DNA from: Sutterella sp.
GTDB taxonomy: Bacteria > Pseudomonadota > Gammaproteobacteria > Burkholderiales > Burkholderiaceae_F
DNA: 6,019 bases
Direction: 5' to 3'
Assembly (NCBI GenBank): GCA_003543795.1
Contig: DNBE01000019.1
Location: 1-6,019 of the forward strand
The stretch's first letter is position 1, and each line of letters opens with the position of its first letter. The translations under genes and the position numbers were made by a program. Below, in pieces: positions 1 to 3,947 of the stretch. Under the pieces are notes generated by a model. That model searched no databases, was not told the origin of the DNA, and worked only from the letters and a program-made list of their open reading frames with translations.

Positions 1-35
1 TCGGCGCCGGCGTCGTCGCCAAGATCATCGCCTAA
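1..35 (+). CDS. tuf: Elongation factor Tu, C-terminal end only (partial)
   Basis: Reading from base 3, the last ten codons give GAGVVAKIIA followed by TAA at 33-35. Bacterial EF-Tu ends in ...RTVGAGVVAKxxx, so this is the tail of its third beta-barrel domain. EF-Tu is the GTPase that carries aminoacyl-tRNA to the ribosome in the cytoplasm. Everything upstream lies outside the window. In this gene order the neighbours (tRNA-Trp, secE, nusG) fit the tuf copy found beside the secE-nusG locus. With only ten codons visible, nothing can be said about the integrity of the rest of the gene. Confidence 0.88.
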   Translation, partial: GAGVVAKIIA

Positions 36-47
36 ACGTAAAAGGCT

Positions 48-80
48 TTGAGGTCCGACTGATTCTCAGTCGGACCTTAA
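48..80 (+). other. Strong RNA hairpin between tuf and tRNA-Trp
   Basis: Bases 51-62 (AGGTCCGACTGA) are perfectly complementary to 66-77 with a 3-nt TTC loop. A G-T and two A-T pairs extend the stem to 48-80, about 15 bp in all. The structure begins 12 nt after the tuf stop codon and ends one base before the tRNA 5' end. No T-run follows, so it does not look like an intrinsic terminator. By inference it is an RNA-processing or 3'-end-protecting stem: RNase P cleavage before base 82 would leave the tuf mRNA ending in this hairpin. Confidence 0.75.
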
Positions 81-81
81 C

Positions 82-157
82 AGGGGTATAGCTCAATTGG
101 CAGAGCGACGGTTTCCAAAACCGTAGGTTGAGGGTTCGATTCCTTCTGCCCCTGCCA
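82..157 (+). tRNA. trpT: tRNA-Trp (anticodon CCA), CCA end encoded
   Basis: A complete 76-nt cloverleaf can be drawn. The acceptor AGGGGTA (82-88) pairs with TGCCCCT (147-153). The D-stem is GCTC/GAGC (91-94/103-106). The anticodon stem ACGGT/ACCGT (108-112/120-124) carries loop TTCCAAA with anticodon CCA at 115-117. The T-stem GAGGG/CCTTC (130-134/142-146) has loop TTCGATT. The discriminator is G154 and the 3' CCA (155-157) is encoded. CCA reads the single tryptophan codon UGG. The gene sits between tuf and secE, very probably inside one transcript, so release by RNase P would split the tuf and secE messages. The gene symbol is by analogy with E. coli. Confidence 0.97.
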
Positions 158-172
158 GGAAGCTTACGACAT

Positions 173-200
173 ATACCGCGGAAAATAAGCACCGCGGTAT
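173..200 (+). other. Hairpin in the tRNA-Trp to secE spacer
   Basis: ATACCGCGG (173-181) pairs perfectly with CCGCGGTAT (192-200) around a 10-nt loop. It starts 16 nt after the tRNA CCA. No T-run follows, so termination is unlikely. After tRNA excision this stem would lie near the new 5' end of the secE-nusG message, where it could stabilise the message; that role is inference. I saw no convincing promoter in 158-265. A short 5-bp stem (213-217/224-228) follows. Confidence 0.6.
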
Positions 201-265
201 CGGCGTCAATAGGTAAAGTGAAATTTACGCTTGGTTGCCGGCTGTAATTTTTGTGTGATAAACAT

Positions 266-655
266 ATGAACAATCAAAACGCGAAAGCGGAAGAAAAAGG
301 TAAAACGTTCGACACGATGCTCGTGACGCTCGCAGCGGTTCTCGCGCTATGCGCCGTGTGCGGTTTCAGCCTTTTGAGCGAAGAGACGATGCTCGTTCGC
401 TTGGGTTGCCTTTTGGGCGGACTCGTCGCCGCGGTCGTCGTGGCGTGGTTAAGCCCTTCGGGCAAACGCTTTATCGCTTACGGTGCCGATTCTTGGACGG
501 AACTTCGTCGCGTCATTTGGCCGAGTCGTAAAGAAACGATGACTTCGACGGGTGTCGTCTTAGCCGTCGTCGTCAGTGTCGCGCTATTTCTCTTCCTCAT
601 CGATCAGATTATCGAATGGGGCTTGTATGACGTTCTCTTGGCCATGGGCCAATAA
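266..655 (+). CDS. secE: Protein translocase subunit SecE
   Basis: SecE is an essential inner-membrane subunit of the SecYEG channel and clamps around SecY during protein export. The 129-residue product has the three-helix form of proteobacterial SecE (E. coli has 127 residues). Hydrophobic segments lie at about 17-37, 43-62 and 96-113. The hallmark cytosolic amphipathic helix before TM3 reads ELRRVIWPSRKET (79-91), the most conserved part of the family. The N-terminus is polar and Lys-rich. I chose ATG266; an in-frame TTG at 251 would add five residues but has no better ribosome-binding site. Neither start has a clear Shine-Dalgarno, which is odd for this region. nusG follows after 27 nt, the conserved secE-nusG pair, and no terminator lies between them. 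Confidence 0.95.
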   Translation: MNNQNAKAEEKGKTFDTMLVTLAAVLALCAVCGFSLLSEETMLVRLGCLLGGLVAAVVVAWLSPSGKRFIAYGADSWTELRRVIWPSRKETMTSTGVVLAVVVSVALFLFLIDQIIEWGLYDVLLAMGQ

Positions 656-682
656 CCGTCGCCATCACGTTGGAGTTTAGGT

Positions 683-1237
683 ATGAGCGAAGTCACGAAA
701 TCCACGGCGATGCGTTGGTATGTGGTGCATGTCTATTCGGGCATGGAAAAAAGCGTTCAGCGCTCGCTAATCGACAGAATCGAGCGCGCCCCTGACGAGA
801 TTCGCGCGAAATTCGGCGAAGTGCTCGTTCCGATTGAGAAAGTCGTCGAAGTCAAAAACGATAAGCGCGTCGAAACCGAGCGTCGTATGTACGCGGGCTA
901 CGTGCTCGTGCAAATGGAAGTCACGGACGACACCTGGCATTTGGTGAGAAACACACCGAAGGTGACGGGCTTTTTGGGTGGTAATAAACCCGCGAGCCTT
1001 GCCCCGCATGAAATCGAAGCGATTTTGCACACCCAAGACGAATCGGCCGAAAAGCCGCGTCCCAAGGTGAGTTTCGCGATCGACGAGAAAGTTCGTCTTC
1101 GCGAAGGCGCTTTCCAGGACTTCACGGGTCGCATCGTCGATATCGATTACGAAAAAAATCGTTTACGCGTTTCCGTCGAGATTTTCGGTCGCGAGACGCC
1201 TGTCGACATCGCTTTTTCCGAAGTCGAGAAAATCTGA
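683..1237 (+). CDS. nusG: Transcription termination/antitermination factor NusG
   Basis: NusG binds the beta' clamp helices of RNA polymerase through its NGN domain and uses its KOW domain to contact either Rho or ribosomal protein S10, linking transcription to termination or translation. The 184-residue length matches the family (E. coli 181). The NGN domain spans about 10-115: RWYVVHVYSGME at the start, then MYAGYVLVQM (69-78) and NTPKVTGFLGG (90-100). KPRPK leads into the KOW domain (about 130-184), with GAFQDFTGRI and the IFGR loop (167-170); the Phe there corresponds to E. coli F165, used for Rho/S10 contact. Start ATG683 has a GGAG at 672-675, 7 nt upstream. The gene shares a transcript with secE and is followed by a terminator-like hairpin. 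Confidence 0.98.
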   Translation: MSEVTKSTAMRWYVVHVYSGMEKSVQRSLIDRIERAPDEIRAKFGEVLVPIEKVVEVKNDKRVETERRMYAGYVLVQMEVTDDTWHLVRNTPKVTGFLGGNKPASLAPHEIEAILHTQDESAEKPRPKVSFAIDEKVRLREGAFQDFTGRIVDIDYEKNRLRVSVEIFGRETPVDIAFSEVEKI

Positions 1238-1242
1238 TTTTC

Positions 1243-1308
1243 GTGAGCAGACGCATTGTCGGTTGCGTAACGCAAAAAATGCTGGCATAATAGTCTGCTC
1301 ACTTTTTT
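1243..1308 (+). terminator. Intrinsic terminator of secE-nusG, enclosing a promoter
   Basis: GTGAGCAGAC (1243-1252) is a perfect 10-bp inverted repeat of GTCTGCTCAC (1293-1302), directly followed by TTTTTT (1303-1308). The 40-nt interior can also fold: GCATT (1253-1257) pairs with AATGC (1278-1282), and TTGCG (1263-1267) with CGCAA (1271-1275) around TAA. That leaves a 10-nt bulge at 1283-1292. The structure starts 6 nt after the nusG stop codon, which is the right place to end that transcript. The long interior may weaken it, so partial read-through into rplK is possible. Confidence 0.72.
1263..1291 (+). promoter_or_regulatory. Sigma-70-type promoter of the rplKAJL-rpoB operon
   Basis: The -35 box TTGCGT (1263-1268) and -10 box CATAAT (1286-1291) are separated by the optimal 17 nt. 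TGG at 1283-1285 makes an extended -10. The predicted transcription start is near 1297-1299, giving a leader of about 78 nt before rplK. E. coli has its L11-operon promoter in the same nusG-rplK gap. The promoter lies inside the loop of the nusG terminator hairpin, and the transcript would start within the terminator's right arm, so the new RNA cannot form that hairpin. Confidence 0.78.
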
Positions 1309-1316
1309 ATCAACCC

Positions 1317-1362
1317 TAGGGAGCTTTGCGCGGGGAGAAAACCGCGCGAGCGCTAAAACCTA
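1317..1362 (+). promoter_or_regulatory. Ribosomal protein L1 autoregulatory leader (rRNA mimic)
   Basis: In the RNA, TAGG (1317-1320) pairs with CCTA (1359-1362), AGC (1322-1324) with GCT (1352-1354), and GCGCGG (1328-1333) with CCGCGC (1342-1347). This leaves an asymmetric internal loop, UUU (1325-1327) opposite GAGC (1348-1351). From memory, the L1 site in 23S rRNA has the same layout: GGGAGGCUUUG on one strand and GGAGCC on the other. L1 is known to repress the L11 operon by binding such a leader copy. The base of the structure is 1 nt from the rplK Shine-Dalgarno AAGGA (1364-1368), so a bound L1 could block ribosomes. rplA would follow by translational coupling. Confidence 0.72.
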
Positions 1363-1375
1363 TAAGGAACCTCAA

Positions 1376-1807
1376 ATGGCTAAGAAAGTTGTAGGCTATA
1401 TCAAGCTACAAGTCCCGGCCGGGAAGGCTAATCCTTCGCCTCCCATCGGCCCCGCGTTAGGTCAGCGCGGTCTCAACATCATGGAATTTTGCAAAGCGTT
1501 TAACGCTAAGACGCAGAATATGGAAGCCGGTCTTCCGATTCCCGTGGTGATTACCGCTTACGCTGATAAGAGTTTCACCTTCATCATGAAGACCCCTCCG
1601 GCGAGCGTTTTAATCAAGAAAGCCGCCAAAGTTACGAAGGGTTCTTCGACCCCGCACACCGTCAAGGTCGGCAAGATTACTCGCGCGCAAGCCGAAGAAA
1701 TCGCCAAGACCAAGATGCCTGACTTGACCGCTGCCGATATGGATGCGGCCGTCAGAACCGTTGCCGGTTCCGCCCGTTCGATGGGCATCACCGTGGAGGG
1801 TCTATAA
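1376..1807 (+). CDS. rplK: 50S ribosomal protein L11 (uL11)
   Basis: L11 binds the GTPase-associated centre of 23S rRNA at the base of the L7/L12 stalk. It is needed for factor binding and for RelA activation on starved ribosomes. The product is 143 residues (E. coli 142). The N-terminal domain carries [20 protein letters not shown] (10-29), the proline-rich hinge side bound by thiostrepton-type drugs. The C-terminal rRNA-binding domain (about 76-143) ends with the signature [14 protein letters not shown] and [12 protein letters not shown]; most relatives have GTARSMGI. Start ATG1376 has AAGGA 7 nt upstream. It is the first gene of the operon, and rplA begins 3 nt after its stop. Confidence 0.98.
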   Translation: MAKKVVGYIKLQVPAGKANPSPPIGPALGQRGLNIMEFCKAFNAKTQNMEAGLPIPVVITAYADKSFTFIMKTPPASVLIKKAAKVTKGSSTPHTVKVGKITRAQAEEIAKTKMPDLTAADMDAAVRTVAGSARSMGITVEGL

Positions 1808-1810
1808 ATC

Positions 1811-2500
1811 ATGGCGATGACCAAACGTATGAAGGGACTCGTTCCCCAAGTGGAACGTCAAAAGCTTTATGCCGTGACCGACGCTTTAAGCCTCGTGAAG
1901 AAAACCGCTACGGCGAAATTTGACGAAAGTATCGACGTCGCCGTTCAGCTCGGTATCGATCCTCGTAAATCCGACCAAGCCGTTCGCGGCGCCGTCGTGA
2001 TGCCCGCGGGCACGGGCAAGGTCGTTCGCGTCGCGGTCTTTACGCAAGGCGCTAAGGCTGACGAAGCCAAGGCCGCCGGTGCGGACGTCGTGGGTTTTGA
2101 CGACCTCGCGCAAAGAATCAAAGCGGGTGAAATGGACTTTGATGTCGTGATCGCCTCGCCTGACGCGATGCGTGTCGTCGGTCAGTTGGGCCAAATTCTC
2201 GGTCCGCGCGGCTTAATGCCGAACCCGAAAGTCGGTACCGTGACGCCTGATGTCGCCACGGCCGTCAAGAACGCCAAAGCCGGTCAGGTGCGTTTCCGCG
2301 CCGACAAAGCCGGCATCATCCACGCGAGTATCGGACGCGCTTCTTTTGAAGTCGAAAAACTTCAAGAGAACTTTAAGGCGCTCCTTGACGCGCTCAACAA
2401 GGCTAAACCCGCTTCCTCGAAGGGCGTTTACCTGAAGAAGTGCGCCGTGAGCTCGACGATGGGCGTTGGCGTCAAGGTCGACCTGTCGACCGTTGCTTAA
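1811..2500 (+). CDS. rplA: 50S ribosomal protein L1 (uL1), also operon repressor
   Basis: L1 forms the mobile L1 stalk that moves deacylated tRNA out of the E site, and it represses its own operon by binding the leader mRNA. The product is 229 residues, typical for the family. Domain I is made of about 1-67 plus 160-229, with domain II (68-159) inserted. F37 and the TMG motif (216-218) match RNA-contacting residues of domain I, and [15 protein letters not shown] (131-145) is a family signature. I chose ATG1811: GGAGG at 1795-1799, inside the end of rplK, lies 11 nt upstream, whereas ATG1817 would be 17 nt away. Both fit MxMTKRMKG; L1 usually starts MAKLTKRMK. The 3-nt spacing from rplK suggests translational coupling. 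Confidence 0.98.
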   Translation: MAMTKRMKGLVPQVERQKLYAVTDALSLVKKTATAKFDESIDVAVQLGIDPRKSDQAVRGAVVMPAGTGKVVRVAVFTQGAKADEAKAAGADVVGFDDLAQRIKAGEMDFDVVIASPDAMRVVGQLGQILGPRGLMPNPKVGTVTPDVATAVKNAKAGQVRFRADKAGIIHASIGRASFEVEKLQENFKALLDALNKAKPASSKGVYLKKCAVSSTMGVGVKVDLSTVA

Positions 2501-2518
2501 AAAACAGGAATTTATTTA

Positions 2519-2621
2519 GAGACCGTGAGGTCTCGAGGGCTTTGGGTGGTTGCGAGGCTTTCTTGCAACCGCCGTCAAAGACCGCTGGTACGAGGTAACT
2601 CGTTTAATCGTCTTTTGACGG
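2519..2621 (+). promoter_or_regulatory. L10 leader: binding region for L10-(L7/L12)4
   Basis: Three stems follow in order. GAGACC/GGTCTC (2519-2524/2529-2534) carries a GTGA loop. An 11-bp stem (2545-2555/2563-2573) includes GGTTGC/GCAACC. A long stem pairs CCGTCAAAGAC (2572-2582) with GTCTTTTGACGG (2610-2621), with T2613 bulged. The last one opens into an asymmetric internal loop (CGCTGGT opposite TTAATC) and closes with ACGAG-GTAA-CTCGT (2590-2603), a GNRA-type tetraloop. In proteobacteria and firmicutes the L10-L7/L12 complex represses rplJ-rplL by binding a bent leader in this position. Stems two and three share bases 2572-2573, so they compete at their junction. The remaining spacer, 2622-2717, has a T6 run (2627-2632), but I recognise nothing else there. 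Confidence 0.7.
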
Positions 2622-2717
2622 AAAAGTTTTTTCGTTTGAAAGATGTCCAGCGCAGATGGCAAAACCTTAAAAAGAAAACGACCTTTGCTGATTGCATAAC
2701 AAGGGCGGTCTTTTCAA

Positions 2718-2766
2718 AGTGGAGCCGATGTTTAACCGGCGACATGATGTCGCCTTCAGTGGAGCC
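2718..2766 (+). promoter_or_regulatory. Duplicated Shine-Dalgarno-like block and hairpin before rplJ
   Basis: AGTGGAGCC occurs twice, at 2718-2726 and 2758-2766. Between the copies lies a perfect 7-bp hairpin, GGCGACA/TGTCGCC (2738-2744/2748-2754), with a TGA loop. The downstream copy supplies GGAG (2761-2764), 7 nt before the rplJ GTG, and is the working ribosome-binding site. The upstream copy could be a ribosome standby or decoy site; that is inference only. Confidence 0.55.
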
Positions 2767-2771
2767 AGACC

Positions 2772-3299
2772 GTGGGTCTTAATCGTGAAGACAAAGCGGC
2801 AGTCATCGAAGAGGTTTCCGGACTCGTTTCCGGAGCCGGTTCGGTTGTTATTGCCGAGTACCGTGGGCTGAGCGTGGAAGCTGTCACCGTGCTGCGCAAG
2901 AACGCGCGTGATAACGGTGTGCAGATGCGTGTACTGAAAAACACCCTGGTTCGCAGGGCTCTTGCCGGGACGCCGTTCGAAGGCTTGTCCGACCGTTGCG
3001 TCGGACCGCTTATTTACGGTTTTTCGGCCGATCCCGTCGCGCCTGCCAGAGTCGTTTGCGAATTCGCTAAGAAGAACAACGCCTTTGTCGTCAAGGGTGG
3101 GGCGATGCCTGGAAGCGTTTTGGACGCTGCCGGTATCGAGGCCCTCTCGAAGATGCCGAGTCGCGAAGAACTCCTGGCCACTTTAATGGCCACGATGAAC
3201 GCGCCGGTGCAAAAGCTTGTTCGCACCATCAACGAGGTGCCCGCACGTCTCGTGCGGACGCTTGCGGCGGTACGCGACGCAAAAGAGGCTTCCGCCTAA
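2772..3299 (+). CDS. rplJ: 50S ribosomal protein L10 (uL10), GTG start
   Basis: L10 anchors the L7/L12 stalk to the ribosome. Its N-terminal domain binds 23S rRNA next to L11, and its C-terminal helix carries L7/L12 dimers. The free L10-L7/L12 complex also represses this cistron. The product is 175 residues, slightly longer than E. coli (165). Family features are the opening [19 protein letters not shown] (27-35), [10 protein letters not shown] (55-64) and a long helical C-terminus (about 130-175) for L7/L12 binding. Start GTG2772 has GGAG 7 nt upstream and fits the usual M-x-LN-x-E-x-K opening. By eye, CTG leucine codons are more frequent here than in rplL or rpoB. rplL follows after 42 nt. 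Confidence 0.97.
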   Translation: MGLNREDKAAVIEEVSGLVSGAGSVVIAEYRGLSVEAVTVLRKNARDNGVQMRVLKNTLVRRALAGTPFEGLSDRCVGPLIYGFSADPVAPARVVCEFAKKNNAFVVKGGAMPGSVLDAAGIEALSKMPSREELLATLMATMNAPVQKLVRTINEVPARLVRTLAAVRDAKEASA

Positions 3300-3341
3300 A
3301 CCTGTCAATCAATCAACAAACGTTTTTATCGGAGTCATAAA

Positions 3342-3719
3342 ATGGCCCTTACCAAAGAAGAAATCCTCGACGCAATCGCGTCCATGTCCGTTCTTGAAGT
3401 TTCCGAACTCATCAAGATGATGGAAGACAAATTCGGCGTTTCCGCCGCTGCCGCCGCCGTTGCCGTGGCCGCCCCGGCTGCCGCCGCTGCCGCTCCGGCC
3501 GAAGAAAAGACCGAATTTGACGTCATTCTCGCCGAAGTCGGCGCCAACAAGATCGGTGTCATTAAGGCCGTCCGCGAATTGACCGGCCTTGGTCTTAAAG
3601 AAGCCAAGGATCTTGTCGAAGGCGCGCCGAAGGCCGTTAAGGAACAGTTGCCGAAGGCCGATGCCGAAGAAGCTAAGAAGAAGCTCGAAGACGCCGGCGC
3701 TAAGGTCGAATTGAAGTAA
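3342..3719 (+). CDS. rplL: 50S ribosomal protein L7/L12 (bL12)
   Basis: L7/L12 is the multi-copy flexible stalk protein that recruits the translational GTPases (EF-Tu, EF-G, IF2, RF3) and stimulates GTP hydrolysis. The 125-residue product has the expected three parts: an N-terminal dimerisation and L10-binding domain (1-33, with [16 protein letters not shown]), an Ala/Pro hinge (34-54, almost only A, V and P), and the C-terminal factor-binding domain (55-125), which contains [20 protein letters not shown] (68-87) and ends KVELK. Start ATG3342 has GGAG (3331-3334) 7 nt upstream, a strong site fitting the several-fold higher output needed relative to L10. The alanine-rich hinge makes the DNA look GCC-repetitive, but this is coding composition. 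Confidence 0.98.
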   Translation: MALTKEEILDAIASMSVLEVSELIKMMEDKFGVSAAAAAVAVAAPAAAAAAPAEEKTEFDVILAEVGANKIGVIKAVRELTGLGLKEAKDLVEGAPKAVKEQLPKADAEEAKKKLEDAGAKVELK

Positions 3720-3731
3720 TTCTTCGTTCGC

Positions 3732-3764
3732 TCGAAATCCGACCCTTTACCGGAAGGATTTCGA
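3732..3764 (+). other. Hairpin just after rplL
   Basis: TCGAAATCC (3732-3740) pairs perfectly with GGATTTCGA (3756-3764) around a 15-nt loop, starting 12 nt after the rplL stop. Four T residues follow at 3771-3774, too far away and too few for a good terminator. An overlapping alternative stem joins GAAAGGCG (3763-3770) to CGTCTTTC (3785-3792). It probably protects or processes the rplL 3' end. E. coli has RNase III processing and attenuation in this same gap. Confidence 0.6.
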
Positions 3765-3801
3765 AAGGCGTTTTAAAAATAGAGCGTCTTTCCAAGTCTT
3801 T

Positions 3802-3910
3802 CCGGTGAGAAAAAAATACAAAGACTCGTAAAACTCATATAAACACCTGTGGCCGCACGCCGAAGAATGAAGGCGGGGCGGCTAGTGGTGTCTTTTGCTT
3901 TTTCTCACGG
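3802..3910 (+). promoter_or_regulatory. Long-range RNA pairing enclosing the rpoB attenuator
   Basis: GTGAGAAAAA (3805-3814) is perfectly complementary to TTTTTCTCAC (3899-3908). CC (3802-3803) can add two pairs with GG (3909-3910) if G3804 is bulged. This helix would enclose the 3843-3891 hairpin and take up the second T-run. A competing small stem, AGTCTTT/AAAGACT (3795-3801/3820-3826), crosses it, so the two cannot form as simple nested helices. This could be a processing duplex or a switch that masks the T-run; which one is unknown. Confidence 0.5.
3843..3903 (+). terminator. Attenuator-like hairpin with T-runs before rpoB
   Basis: ACACC (3843-3847) pairs with GGTGT (3887-3891), GCCGC (3852-3856) with GCGGC (3878-3882), and CGCC (3858-3861) with GGCG (3872-3875). 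The first and second helices are separated by a 4x4 internal loop. TTTT (3893-3896) and TTTTT (3899-3903) follow the stem. This is terminator-like but interrupted, as expected for a leaky stop that lowers rpoB below rplL. In E. coli most transcripts end in the rplL-rpoB gap and an RNase III site lies there too, so this could be either or both. Confidence 0.6.
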
Positions 3911-3947
3911 AGAACCTTTGATAAACCGCACGTGAAATGGAGTCTTC

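Noticed and set aside
251..265. TTG start extending SecE by five residues (MCDKH)
   Set aside because: It is possible but has no supporting ribosome-binding site. ATG266 gives a length and polar N-terminus typical of SecE.
767..1036. Minus-strand frame opposite nusG (89 codons), with similar ones opposite rplA and rpoB
   Set aside because: These frames come from the codon bias of the sense genes. None has a start context or any similarity I can recognise.
2493..2520. Possible internal promoter before rplJ (TTGCTT with a -10 like TTTAGA)
   Set aside because: The -10 match is poor and the -35 lies in the rplA end. E. coli has a minor promoter nearby, but the sequence evidence here is too weak to call one.
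2525..2782. An 85-codon + strand open frame through the L10 leader, starting at a GTG
   Set aside because: It has no Shine-Dalgarno, its composition is Arg-rich and resembles no family I know, and it covers the structured leader and overlaps the rplJ start. It is better explained as noncoding leader.
3440..3510. GCC/GCT-rich repetitive stretch
   Set aside because: It encodes the alanine-rich hinge of L7/L12, so it is coding composition and not a separate repeat element.
3335..3607. Antisense frame across rplL giving an Ala-rich 90-residue product
   Set aside because: It is a shadow of the GCC-rich L7/L12 hinge read on the other strand, with no ribosome site or family match.
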